Shown piece after piece: positions 16,489 through 24,366 of a stretch of 64,000 bases of DNA (the stretch's first letter is position 1; each line of letters begins with the position of its first letter). This DNA is from Streptomyces pseudovenezuelae. GTDB taxonomy: Bacteria; Actinomycetota; Actinomycetes; Streptomycetales; Streptomycetaceae. The notes beneath the pieces are model-generated. The model saw only the letters and a list, made by a program, of their open reading frames with translations. It was not told where the DNA came from and did no database searches. The DNA lies in the NCBI RefSeq assembly GCF_001513955.1, contig NZ_KQ948149.1:406227-470226 (forward strand), given 5' to 3'. Position numbers and translations under genes: made by a program.

Positions 16489-17260
16489 GACGGCGGATCT
16501 CCCCACGCAGTTCTTCGGTGATCTCACGGGCCAGTTCGGCCACGGGCGCGTCCTCGATGCGGCGCGGCTGCGGAATGCCGACCGTCCACTCGCGCGCGAT
16601 CCGGCCGGGGCGCGAGGACAGCAGGATCACGCGCTGCGCGAGCCGGACCGCCTCCCGCACGTTGTGCGTGACGAACAGGACGGACACGCCGGTCTCCGCC
16701 CAGATCCGGGTGATCTCGTCGTGCAGCACGTCCCGGGTGATGGCGTCGAGGGCCGCGAACGGCTCGTCCATCAGCAGCAGGTTGCTCTCCTGGGCGAGCG
16801 CGCGGGCCAGTGCCACCCGCTGGCGCATACCGCCCGACAGCTCGTGCACGCGCTTGCCGTACGCGCCCTTCAGACGGACCAGTTCGAGCAGTTCCTCGGC
16901 CTTGGCGCGCCGGTCGGGCTTGGGAACGCCCCTGAGCTTCAGGGCGAGTTCGATGTTCTTGCCCGCCGTCAGCCACGGGAAGAGGGCGTGCTCCTGGAAC
17001 ATCAGGGCGGGGCGGCCGTCCGTGATGATGTCACCGGTGCTGGGCCGGTCCAGGCCCGCCACCAGGTTGAGCAGCGTGGACTTGCCGCAGCCCGAGGCCC
17101 CCAGGAGGGTGACGAACTCGCCGGGCGCGACATCGATGCTGACGTCGTCCAGGACGAGCTGCTGTCCGCCCGGTCCCGCGAACGACTTCGAGACGTGCTC
17201 AAGGCGTGCGGCGTACTCGACGGACTCGTCGGCCTTGGCGAGCGTCGTGGTCGTGGCCAT
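16475..17260 (-). CDS. ABC transporter ATP-binding protein, SsuB/TauB-like
   Basis: 261 residues. Walker A is GASGCGKST (residues 54-62), the Q-loop is LMFQEHALFPW, the signature is LSGGMRQRVALARAL, Walker B is LLLMDEPFAALD, and the switch His is in LFVTHNVREAV. This is the nitrate/sulfonate/taurine subfamily of ABC ATPases. The start is the ATG at 17260, with AGGAGG eight bases upstream; a GTG at 17269 directly abuts that SD and is unlikely. The end overlaps the permease gene by 14 bases. Confidence 0.9.
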   Translation of the reverse strand: MATTTTLAKADESVEYAARLEHVSKSFAGPGGQQLVLDDVSIDVAPGEFVTLLGASGCGKSTLLNLVAGLDRPSTGDIITDGRPALMFQEHALFPWLTAGKNIELALKLRGVPKPDRRAKAEELLELVRLKGAYGKRVHELSGGMRQRVALARALAQESNLLLMDEPFAALDAITRDVLHDEITRIWAETGVSVLFVTHNVREAVRLAQRVILLSSRPGRIAREWTVGIPQPRRIEDAPVAELAREITEELRGEIRRHGQH

Positions 17261-17296
17261 GGTCGTCACCTCCTGGGAACTCTTCGGGGACCGGGG

Positions 17297-18400
17297 TCAG
17301 CTGGTGCCGAGACCGGCGGCGTCGACCGTGGACTCGCCGTCGGCCTTGAGGACCTTGTTGAGGATCGTGAGGTCGTAGATCCCGTTCAGGTCGGGCTTCT
17401 TCAGCAGACCGGCCTTGACCGCGTGCTCCGCCTCGGTGTTGAGGGTGGCGGCCAGCGGGTCGTTGGTGAACTGGATCGACGTCCAGGCCGGGTCCAGGAC
17501 CTCGGGCTTGAGCGCCTTGCCGGAGTCCGCCTCCAACTGCTTGTTCGCCGCCGCCTTCGCCGCGTCCGGATTGGCGTTGATCCACTTGTTGGCTTCCACC
17601 GACGCCTTCAGGACGGCCTCGACCGCCTTCGGGTGCTCCTTGAGGAAGTCCTGCCGCACGATGATGTTCGTGATCACGAACTTCTTGTCCGGCCACAGCG
17701 ACGCCTCGTCGAGCAGCACCTTGCCGCCCTCGGCGACCAGCTTCGACGCGGTCGGCTCCGGCACCCAGGCGCCGTCGATGGAACCGGACTTGTAGGCGTC
17801 CGGCGTGATCTTGTTGTCGGTGCGGACGACGGTGACGTCACCCTTGCCGCTCTGCGCGTCGACCTTCCAGCCCTGGTCCGCGATCCAGTTGAGGAACGCC
17901 ACGTCCTGCGTGTTGCCGAGCTGCGGCGTCGCGATCTTCTTGCCCTCGACGTCCTTCAGCGACTTGATCTTGTCGGGGTTGACGACCAGCTTCACCCCGC
18001 CGGAGGCCGAACCGCCGATGATCTTCAGGCTCTTGCCGCCCGACTTGACGTAGCCGTTGATCGCGGGAGAGGGGCCGATCCAGCCGATGTCGATCGACTT
18101 GGAGTTGAGGGCCTCGATCTCGGACGGGCCGGCGTTGAAGGTGGCGTACGAGGCCTTGGTGGCCCCGAGCTCCTTCTGGAAGAAGCCCTTGTTCACCCCG
18201 ACGAGCGCGGTGCCGTGGGTCAGGTTGCCGAAGTAGCCGATCTTGACGGAGTCGAGCCCGTCGATCTTCTTCGCCCCGGCGGCGACCTTGGCGGTGTCGT
18301 TGTCCTTCGCCTCGGAGCCGTAACCGCAGGCGGCGAGGGTGAGAAGCGGGAGCGCGGCGATGACCGCGAAAGAGCGGCGAAGAACTGATGTAGCAGGCAC
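17297..18400 (-). CDS. Sulfonate/aliphatic-sulfur ABC solute-binding lipoprotein (SsuA-like)
   Basis: 367 residues. The signal peptide ends in LLTLAACGYGS, with the lipobox Cys at residue 25. The mature protein belongs to the NMT1/SsuA-TauA family: VKIGYFGNLTHGTALVGVNKG, then FNAGPSEIEALNSKSIDIGWIGPSPAINGY, the classic ligand-binding segments. GTG at 18400, with GAGAGGA upstream, is preferred over the longer frame from 18433. It is the first gene of the transporter part of the sulfur locus, 222 bases after cysN. That gap carries short cysteine-containing ORFs that may form an attenuator. Confidence 0.88.
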   Translation of the reverse strand: MPATSVLRRSFAVIAALPLLTLAACGYGSEAKDNDTAKVAAGAKKIDGLDSVKIGYFGNLTHGTALVGVNKGFFQKELGATKASYATFNAGPSEIEALNSKSIDIGWIGPSPAINGYVKSGGKSLKIIGGSASGGVKLVVNPDKIKSLKDVEGKKIATPQLGNTQDVAFLNWIADQGWKVDAQSGKGDVTVVRTDNKITPDAYKSGSIDGAWVPEPTASKLVAEGGKVLLDEASLWPDKKFVITNIIVRQDFLKEHPKAVEAVLKASVEANKWINANPDAAKAAANKQLEADSGKALKPEVLDPAWTSIQFTNDPLAATLNTEAEHAVKAGLLKKPDLNGIYDLTILNKVLKADGESTVDAAGLGTS

Positions 18401-18439
18401 GGGAGGTGTTCCTCTCGGAGGCCCGGCGGTCACGGTCTT

Positions 18440-18529
18440 TCAGGTCGTGGCCGGGAGGTCGGCAGGTCTGCGTCTACGGCGGTGGGGGGTGAGGGCGCGC
18501 GAGCGGTGCGCGTACGTCAGCACACACAT
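18440..18529 (-). CDS. Possible leader peptide upstream of the SsuA-like gene
   Basis: A 29-codon frame starts ATG TGT GTG CTG (MCVLTYAHRSRALTPH) and ends with TGA at 18440-18442, 39 bases before the SsuA-like start. GGGGTGG lies about five bases upstream. A second small frame (18621 to 18519, starting two bases after the cysN stop) ends RCVC and overlaps this ATG. Cysteine codons at such positions are a feature of actinobacterial leader peptides in front of sulfur genes. Both are small enough to arise by chance, so I hold this weakly. Confidence 0.3.
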   Translation of the reverse strand: MCVLTYAHRSRALTPHRRRRRPADLPATT

Positions 18530-18622
18530 CGCGCCACCCCGCCCTGCCCGCTGCCGAGCGCGCCGCTGCCTACGCGGCCGCCCTCCTTCGCGAACGTGGA
18601 CCAGTAGTCGGTGGGGTTCATG

Positions 18623-19951
18623 TCAGAAGTCCCACCCGTCGTCCTCGGACTCGTCCTTGACGGGCTCCGGGGACGCGAACGACTCGCCGACCATGCCCGC
18701 GGTGAGCGTGGTGCCGTCGTTCGGGTCGATGAGGATGAACGAACCGGTGCGCCGGGAGTCCGAGTAGGAGTCCACGGGCAGCGGCTCCGCGGTACGGATC
18801 TTCACGCGGCCGATGTCGTTGGCGACGAGCTGTCCCGGGTGCGGGTGCAGGGACAGGTCGGCGAGCGTGAGCCGGGACGGGATGTCCTTGACGATCGCCT
18901 TGACCGTGCGGGTGCCGTGCTTGAGCAGCACACGGTGGCCGACGGTCAGCGGGGCGTCGGCCACATGGCAGACGGTCGCCTCGATGTCCTGCGTGGTCGG
19001 CGGGGCGTCCTTGCTGGGCACCAGCAGGTCGCCGCGCGAGATGTCGATGTCGTCCTCCAGGAGGATCGTCACCGACTGGGTCGTCCAGGCCACGTCGACC
19101 GGCTCACCGAGCAGGTCGATGCCGGCGATCTTCGTGGAGCGCCCCGAGGGCAGCACGGTGATCTGCTCGCCGACGTGGAAGGAACCGGCGGCGATCTGAC
19201 CGGCGTAGCCCCGGTAGTCGGGGTGCTCGGCGGTCTGTGGCCGGATCACGTACTGCACGGGAAGGCGGGCGTGGCAGTGGCTCAGGTCGTGGGTGACCGG
19301 GACCGTCTCCAGGTGCTCCAGGACGGTCGGGCCGCCGTACCAGTCCATGTTCGCGGACGGCTCCACCACGTTGTCCCCGGCGAGCGCCGAGATCGGGATC
19401 GCGGTGACCTCGGGGACGCCCAGTTCGAGCGCGTACGCCGTGAACTCCTCGGCGATCGCGGCGAAGACGGGCTCCTGGTAGTCGACCAGGTCCATCTTGT
19501 TGACGGCGAGCACCACGTGCGGCACCCGCAGCAGCGCCGCGAGGGCCGCGTGCCGGCGGGTCTGCTCGACGACTCCGTTGCGGGCGTCGATGAGGATCAC
19601 CGTCAGCTCGGCCGTGGAGGCACCCGTCACCATGTTGCGGGTGTACTGCACGTGGCCGGGGGTGTCGGCGAGGATGAACCGGCGCCTCGGCGTCGCGAAG
19701 TAGCGGTAGGCGACGTCGATGGTGATGCCCTGCTCGCGCTCGGCGCGCAGGCCGTCGGTGAGCAGCGCGAGGTCGGGGCCCTCGGCGCCCCGGCTCGCCG
19801 ACGCGCGCTCCACGGCCTCCAGCTGGTCCGTGAGGATCGACTTGGAGTCGTGCAGCAGCCGGCCGACGAGGGTCGACTTGCCGTCGTCGACCGAACCGGC
19901 GGTCGCGAACCGCAGAAGGGTCGTCTCGGTGAGTTCCGTGGTGGTGGTCAT
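18623..19951 (-). CDS. cysN: Sulfate adenylyltransferase subunit 1 (GTPase)
   Basis: 442 residues. EF-Tu-like GTPase motifs: G1 GSVDDGKST (residues 19-27), G3 DTPGHVQYT, G4 NKMD. Beta-barrel domains follow. CysN couples GTP hydrolysis to adenylylation of sulfate to APS by CysD, the first step of sulfate activation. No APS-kinase domain is fused at the C-terminus; APS kinase is the separate cysC gene two genes upstream. It starts at ATG 19951, two bases after the cysD stop, and lies last in the nirA-cysN group. Confidence 0.95.
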   Translation of the reverse strand: MTTTTELTETTLLRFATAGSVDDGKSTLVGRLLHDSKSILTDQLEAVERASASRGAEGPDLALLTDGLRAEREQGITIDVAYRYFATPRRRFILADTPGHVQYTRNMVTGASTAELTVILIDARNGVVEQTRRHAALAALLRVPHVVLAVNKMDLVDYQEPVFAAIAEEFTAYALELGVPEVTAIPISALAGDNVVEPSANMDWYGGPTVLEHLETVPVTHDLSHCHARLPVQYVIRPQTAEHPDYRGYAGQIAAGSFHVGEQITVLPSGRSTKIAGIDLLGEPVDVAWTTQSVTILLEDDIDISRGDLLVPSKDAPPTTQDIEATVCHVADAPLTVGHRVLLKHGTRTVKAIVKDIPSRLTLADLSLHPHPGQLVANDIGRVKIRTAEPLPVDSYSDSRRTGSFILIDPNDGTTLTAGMVGESFASPEPVKDESEDDGWDF

Positions 19952-19953
19952 GC

Positions 19954-20892
19954 TTAGAAGTACCCCTCGCGCTTGCGGTCTTCCATCGCGGCCTCGGACA
20001 TCTTGTCGTCGGCGCGGGTGGCGCCGCGCTCGGTGAGCCGGGAGGCGGCGATCTCCGTGATGACCTGCTCCAGCGTCACGGCGTCGGAGTCGACGGCACC
20101 CGTGCAGGACATGTCACCGACGGTCCGGTAGCGCACCAGGCGCTTCTCGACGGTCTCGCCGTCCTTGGGGCCGCCCCACTCGCCCGCCGTCAGCCACATG
20201 CCGCTGCGCGAGAACACCTCACGCTCGTGGGCGAAGTAGATCTCCGGGAGCTCGATGCCCTCGCGGGCGATGTACTGCCAGACGTCCAGCTCGGTCCAGT
20301 TGGACAGCGGGAAGACGCGGACGTGTTCGCCGGGTGCGTGGCGGCCGTTGTACAGGTTCCACAGTTCGGGGCGCTGGCGGCGCGGGTCCCACTGGGAGAA
20401 CTCGTCCCGCAGCGAGAACACGCGCTCCTTGGCGCGGGCCTTCTCCTCGTCCCTGCGCCCACCGCCGAAGACGGCGTCGAACTTCTCCGCCTGGATCTTC
20501 TCGGTCAGCGGCAGCGTCTGGAGCGGGTTGCGGGTGCCGTCCGGGCGCTCCTTGAGGACACCCCGGTCGATGTAGTCCTGCACGGAGGCGACATGCAGCC
20601 GCAGACCGTGCCGGTCGACCGTACGGTCGCGGTACTCCAGGACCTCGGGGAAGTTGTGCCCGGTGTCCACGTGCAGCAGCGAGAAGGGGATCGCCGCGGG
20701 GGCGAACGCCTTCAGTGCCAGGTGCAGCATGACGATGGAGTCCTTGCCGCCGGAGAACAGGATCACCGGCCGCTCGAACTCACCCGCCACCTCACGGAAG
20801 ATGTGCACCGCCTCGGACTCCAGCGCGTCCAGATGGGACAGGGCGTACGGAGCCTCCGTGCCCTCGTCCACCTTGGCAACGGTCGTCGTCAT
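19954..20892 (-). CDS. cysD: Sulfate adenylyltransferase subunit 2
   Basis: 312 residues. The PP-loop of the ATP-pyrophosphatase fold is VILFSGGKDSIVML (SGGKDS at 47-52), followed by HVDTGHNFPEVLEYRD and the RRDEEKARAKER segment typical of CysD. It adenylylates sulfate to APS with CysN. ATG at 20892 overlaps the cysC stop by four bases (ATGA). The frame continues upstream to 21078, but that part runs through cysC in another frame and is not coding. Confidence 0.95.
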   Translation of the reverse strand: MTTTVAKVDEGTEAPYALSHLDALESEAVHIFREVAGEFERPVILFSGGKDSIVMLHLALKAFAPAAIPFSLLHVDTGHNFPEVLEYRDRTVDRHGLRLHVASVQDYIDRGVLKERPDGTRNPLQTLPLTEKIQAEKFDAVFGGGRRDEEKARAKERVFSLRDEFSQWDPRRQRPELWNLYNGRHAPGEHVRVFPLSNWTELDVWQYIAREGIELPEIYFAHEREVFSRSGMWLTAGEWGGPKDGETVEKRLVRYRTVGDMSCTGAVDSDAVTLEQVITEIAASRLTERGATRADDKMSEAAMEDRKREGYF

Positions 20893-21452
20893 GCCAGTCC
20901 CCTCTCGGTGAGCAGCGCGTGAACCGCGGCCGCGGACTCCTGGACGGTCTGGTTCTGCGACTCGATCCGCAGATCGGGCGTCTCGGGCTCCTCGTACGGG
21001 TCGTCCACCCCGGTGAGCCCGGACAGTTCGCCCGCCGCCTGCTTGGCGTACAGGCCCTTCACATCGCGTACGGAGCACACCTCGACCGGAGTCGCCACAT
21101 GGATCTCCACGTAGGCGGCGCCGCTCTCCTGGTGGCGCTTGCGCACCGCGTCACGGCTGTCGGCGTAGGGCGCGATGACCGGGACCAGCGCCTTGACGCC
21201 GTTGCGGGCGAGCAGTTCGGCGAGGAAGCCGATGCGCTGCACGTTGGTGTGCCGGTCCTCGCGGCTGAAGCCGAGGCCCGCGGAGATGAACTCGCGGATC
21301 TCGTCGCCGTCGAGCACCTCGACGAGGTGGCCCTCCTCGCGCAGCCGGCCGGCCAGCTCGTACGCGATGGTGGTCTTGCCGGCACTCGGCAGACCCGTGA
21401 GCCAGACGGTGGCTCCGGTCGTCACGTGCAACTCCTTGGTAGATGTCGTCAT
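20889..21452 (-). CDS. cysC: Adenylylsulfate (APS) kinase
   Basis: 187 residues. Walker A is GLPSAGKTT (20-28), followed by LDGDEIREFISAGLGFSRED, and the lid region carries LYAKQAAGEL and FxGxDDPYE-like TGVDDPYEEP. The enzyme phosphorylates APS to PAPS. The downstream-acting CysH here has the cysteine pattern of APS reductases, so PAPS may be needed mainly for sulfotransferases rather than sulfite production. ATG at 21452 overlaps the cysH stop (ATGA); a GTG ten codons later is an alternative. Confidence 0.93.
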   Translation of the reverse strand: MTTSTKELHVTTGATVWLTGLPSAGKTTIAYELAGRLREEGHLVEVLDGDEIREFISAGLGFSREDRHTNVQRIGFLAELLARNGVKALVPVIAPYADSRDAVRKRHQESGAAYVEIHVATPVEVCSVRDVKGLYAKQAAGELSGLTGVDDPYEEPETPDLRIESQNQTVQESAAAVHALLTERGLA

Positions 21453-22159
21453 CCGTGCAGCCCGCACTCGGTCTTGGAACGCCCGGCCCAGCGGCCGGCG
21501 CGCGCGTCCTCGCCCTCCAGGACACGGCGGGTGCAGGGGGCGCAGCCGACGGACGCGTAGCCGTCCATCAGCAGCGGGTTCGTCAGGACGCCGTGCTCGG
21601 TGACGTACGCGTCCACGTCGTCCTGGGTCCAGCGGGCGATCGGGGAGACCTTGACCTTCTGGCGCTTCTCGTCCCAGCCGACGACCGGGGTGTTCGCCCG
21701 GGTCGGGGACTCGTCGCGGCGCAGCCCGGTCGCCCAGGCCAGGTAGTCCTTCAGGCCCCGCTCCAGCGGCTCGACCTTGCGCATCTTGCAGCACAGGTCC
21801 GGGTCGCGGTCGTGCAGCTTCGGGCCGAACTCCGCGTCCTGCTCGGCGACCGTCCGCGTCGGCGACAGCGTGATGACGTTGACGTCCATCACGGCCTCGA
21901 CCGCGTCCCGGGTGCCGATGGTCTCCTCGAAGTGGTAGCCGGTGTCGAGGAAGACGACGTCGACGCCCTTGAGGACGCGGGACGCCAGATGCGCCACCAC
22001 CGCGTCCTCCATCGAGGAGGTCACGCAGAAGCGCTTGCCGAAGGTGTCGACCGCCCACTGCAGGATCTCCAGCGCGGAGGCGTCCTCCAGGTCGCGGCCC
22101 GCCTGCTCGGCGAGCGCCCTGAGATCGTCGGTCGTGCGCTCTTCCTGAATCGCGGTCAT
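21449..22159 (-). CDS. cysH: Assimilatory phosphoadenylyl/adenylyl-sulfate reductase
   Basis: 236 residues. The PP-loop-like SSMEDAVVAHL and FLDTGYHFEET are typical of CysH. Cysteines 123-124 (DLCCKMRK) and C206/C209 (GCAPCTR) are the CC...CxxC ligands of a 4Fe-4S cluster, which marks the bacterial APS-reductase type. The C-terminal KTECGLHG carries the catalytic Cys232. It reduces APS (or PAPS) to sulfite with thioredoxin. ATG at 22159 overlaps the stop of the 59-residue gene upstream by four bases. Confidence 0.94.
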   Translation of the reverse strand: MTAIQEERTTDDLRALAEQAGRDLEDASALEILQWAVDTFGKRFCVTSSMEDAVVAHLASRVLKGVDVVFLDTGYHFEETIGTRDAVEAVMDVNVITLSPTRTVAEQDAEFGPKLHDRDPDLCCKMRKVEPLERGLKDYLAWATGLRRDESPTRANTPVVGWDEKRQKVKVSPIARWTQDDVDAYVTEHGVLTNPLLMDGYASVGCAPCTRRVLEGEDARAGRWAGRSKTECGLHG

Positions 22160-22335
22160 ATCTGGTCTCCCCCTGCGTCGGTGGGCTGAAGGCCCCGGGC
22201 GAGCAGCCCGAGGAACTTCAACTGGAATGCGCGGTTGCACGCCGCGCATTCCCACGCGCCGTGCGACTGCTCGCTCGGACGCAGGTCCTCGTCGCCGCAG
22301 TAGGGGCAGTAGAAGGGGGCGGCCCGCTCGCTCAC
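22156..22335 (-). CDS. 59-residue zinc-ribbon protein in the cys operon
   Basis: A complete GTG-to-TGA frame whose first four bases overlap the nirA stop (GTGA) and whose last four overlap the cysH start (ATGA), so it is certainly part of the operon. The protein reads FYCPYCGDEDLRPSEQ then GAWECAACNRAFQLKFLG; the CPYC and CAAC pairs form a likely zinc knuckle. It is too short to be an enzyme. The conserved position between sulfite reductase and CysH suggests a small accessory factor, perhaps for electron transfer or cofactor assembly, but I do not know a demonstrated function. Confidence 0.85.
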   Translation of the reverse strand: MSERAAPFYCPYCGDEDLRPSEQSHGAWECAACNRAFQLKFLGLLARGLQPTDAGGDQI

Positions 22336-24029
22336 GACAGGGCCTCCTCGGGGGCACGCGAGGCCCAGGCGGCGAAGGTCTCGCCCTCCTCGCGCTCGGC
22401 CTGGAACCGCTTCAGGACCCGCTCGACGTAGTCGGGCAGCTCCTCGGAGGTGACCTTCAGACCACGTACCTTGCGGCCGAACCCGGCCTCCAGACCGAGG
22501 GCGCCGCCCAGGTGCACCTGGTAGCCCTCGACCTGCTCGCCCTTGTCGTTGAGGACCAGCTGGCCCTTGAGACCGATGTCCGCCACCTGGATACGGGCGC
22601 AGGCGTTCGGGCAGCCGTTGAGGTTGATGGTGAGCGGCTCGTCGAAGTCCGGGATCCGGCGCTCCAGCTCGTCGATCAGCTGGGAGCCGCGCGCCTTGGT
22701 CTCGACGATGGCGAGCTTGCAGTACTCGATGCCGGTGCAGGCCATGGTGCCGCGCCGGAACGGGGACGGCTTGGCGGTGAGGTCGAGCGCCTCCAGGGCC
22801 TCGACCAGCGGCTGGACCTGCGCCTCCTCGACATCGAGGATGATCATCTTCTGCTCGACGGTGGTCCGGACCCGGCCTGAGCCGTGCGCCTCCGCGACCT
22901 CGGCGATCTTCGTCAGCGTGGCGCCGTCGACGCGGCCGACCCGCGGGGCGAACCCGACGTAGAACAGGCCGTCCTTCTGGCGGTGCACGCCGACGTGGTC
23001 GCGCCAGCGGCCCGAGGGCTCGGCGGGCGCGGGGCCGTCGACCAGCTTGCGCTCCAGGTAGTCGTCCTCCAGGACCTGGCGGAACTTCTCCGGGCCCCAG
23101 TCGGCGACGAGGAACTTCAGACGGGCACGGGTGCGCAGCCGGCGGTAGCCCCAGTCACGGAAGATGCCGACCACACCGGCCCACACCTCGGGCACCTCGG
23201 CCAGCGGCACCCAGGCGCCGAGCCGGACGCCGAGCTTCGGGTTGGTGGACAGGCCGCCGCCGACCCACAGGTCGAAACCGGGGCCGTGCTCGGGGTGCTC
23301 GACACCGACGAAGGCGATGTCGTTGATCTCGTGGACCACGTCCAGGAGCGGGGAGCCGGAGATCGCCGTCTTGAACTTGCGGGGCAGGTTGGAGTACTCG
23401 TGGCTGCCGATGTACCGCTCGTGGATCTCGTCGATCGCCCAGGAGCCGTCGATGATCTCGTCCTCGGCGATGCCGGCGACCGGCGAGCCGATCACGACAC
23501 GCGGGCAGTCGCCGCAGGCCTCGGTGGTGGAGAGACCGACCGCCTCCAGGCGGTTCCAGATCTCCGGGACGTCCTCGATGCGGATCCAGTGCAGCTGGAT
23601 GTTCTGCCGGTCGGTGACGTCCGCGCTGCCGCGGGCGAACTCCTCGGAGATCTCGCCGATCACGCGCAGCTGCTGGGTGGTGAGGCGTCCGCCGTCGATC
23701 CGCACCCGCAGCATGAAGTACTTGTCGTCCAGCTCCTCGGGCTCCAGGATCGCGGTCTTGCCGCCGTCGATCCCGGGCTTGCGCTGGGTGTACAGACCCC
23801 ACCAGCGCATCCGGCCGCGCAGGTCGTTGGGGTCGATCGAGTCGAAGCCGCGCTTCGAGTAGATCGTCTCAATGCGTGTCCGCACATTGAGACCGTCGTC
23901 GTCCTTCTTGAACTGCTCGTTGCCGTTCAGCGGGGTGTGGTGCCCCGCGGCCCACTGACCCTCACCGCGGTGACGGCTCACCTTGCGGCGGGGCGCTGCG
24001 GCAGCAGGGTTCTGCGGGGTGGCGGCCAT
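22332..24029 (-). CDS. nirA: Ferredoxin-dependent sulfite reductase (NirA/SirA type)
   Basis: 565 residues with two nitrite/sulfite-reductase half domains and the siroheme/4Fe-4S ligands CTGIEYC near residue 430 and NGCPNAC near residue 475. RWWGLYTQR and TEACGDCPR hold the Tyr and Cys that are cross-linked in the M. tuberculosis sulfite reductase, favouring sulfite over nitrite as substrate. It reduces sulfite to sulfide with six electrons from ferredoxin. Operon context (cysH, cysC, cysD, cysN, siroheme chelatase) agrees. ATG at 24029 with GAAGGAC upstream. A cysteine-type leader peptide lies 126 bases upstream. Confidence 0.93.
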   Translation of the reverse strand: MAATPQNPAAAAPRRKVSRHRGEGQWAAGHHTPLNGNEQFKKDDDGLNVRTRIETIYSKRGFDSIDPNDLRGRMRWWGLYTQRKPGIDGGKTAILEPEELDDKYFMLRVRIDGGRLTTQQLRVIGEISEEFARGSADVTDRQNIQLHWIRIEDVPEIWNRLEAVGLSTTEACGDCPRVVIGSPVAGIAEDEIIDGSWAIDEIHERYIGSHEYSNLPRKFKTAISGSPLLDVVHEINDIAFVGVEHPEHGPGFDLWVGGGLSTNPKLGVRLGAWVPLAEVPEVWAGVVGIFRDWGYRRLRTRARLKFLVADWGPEKFRQVLEDDYLERKLVDGPAPAEPSGRWRDHVGVHRQKDGLFYVGFAPRVGRVDGATLTKIAEVAEAHGSGRVRTTVEQKMIILDVEEAQVQPLVEALEALDLTAKPSPFRRGTMACTGIEYCKLAIVETKARGSQLIDELERRIPDFDEPLTINLNGCPNACARIQVADIGLKGQLVLNDKGEQVEGYQVHLGGALGLEAGFGRKVRGLKVTSEELPDYVERVLKRFQAEREEGETFAAWASRAPEEALS

Positions 24030-24082
24030 GGTTGTTACGTCCTTCGGGACAGGCGGAAAGCGGCTCTTACCTGCGAGTGCGG

Positions 24083-24102
24083 GCGCATGGGAGTGCATGC
24101 GC
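24083..24102 (-). promoter_or_regulatory. Hairpin in the nirA leader region
   Basis: GCGCATG (24083-24089) and CATGCGC (24096-24102) form perfect inverted arms around six bases, between the leader-peptide stop and nirA. It could be part of an attenuation switch; I found no clear competing stem by eye. Confidence 0.35.
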
Positions 24103-24155
24103 GGCTTTGCGCGGGGAGGAGAACGAGAGGATGTGTCGGGTGACGCTGCGGCTCG

Positions 24156-24239
24156 TCAGCGCACCGGACAGATGGCGCTGGACATGCGGCCGAGGTCGAC
24201 GTGCCGCCGACTCACCAAGGCAATTCCAGTTCCAGACAT
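24156..24239 (-). CDS. 27-residue cysteine-type leader peptide upstream of nirA
   Basis: A short frame starting MSGTGIALV and continuing SRRHVDLGRMSSAICPVR to a TGA at 24156. The core (R)RHVDLxRxSSAxC is the recurrent pattern of actinobacterial putative leader peptides found in front of sulfur and cysteine genes. Its single Cys codon sits near the end, where ribosome speed could report cysteine-tRNA supply. It lies 126 bases upstream of nirA in the same orientation, so it is the likely attenuator for the whole sulfur operon. No SD is evident; the start is the first ATG of the frame. Confidence 0.75.
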   Translation of the reverse strand: MSGTGIALVSRRHVDLGRMSSAICPVR

Positions 24240-24261
24240 GACGGAAGCGTGTCACGGCGAT

Positions 24262-24276
24262 CTGGACACAGTCCAG
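24262..24276. promoter_or_regulatory. Candidate operator upstream of the sulfur operon
   Basis: CTGGAC (24262-24267) and GTCCAG (24271-24276) are a perfect inverted repeat with a 3-base spacer, 23 bases upstream of the leader-peptide ATG and so near the expected promoter. A repressor site is plausible. No regulator gene is linked. Confidence 0.3.
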
Positions 24277-24366
24277 CTTTATCCGCCATGTGGACACCCT
24301 TGTCTCGACAGGTGAGACCAGGGTGTCGTTGGTCACAAAGATCGCGGGACCTCTTGTTCCCGCAGG

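Noticed and set aside
16355..18388. 677-codon plus-strand open frame
   Set aside because: Antisense to the complete SsuABC-like genes, with no recognisable domain.
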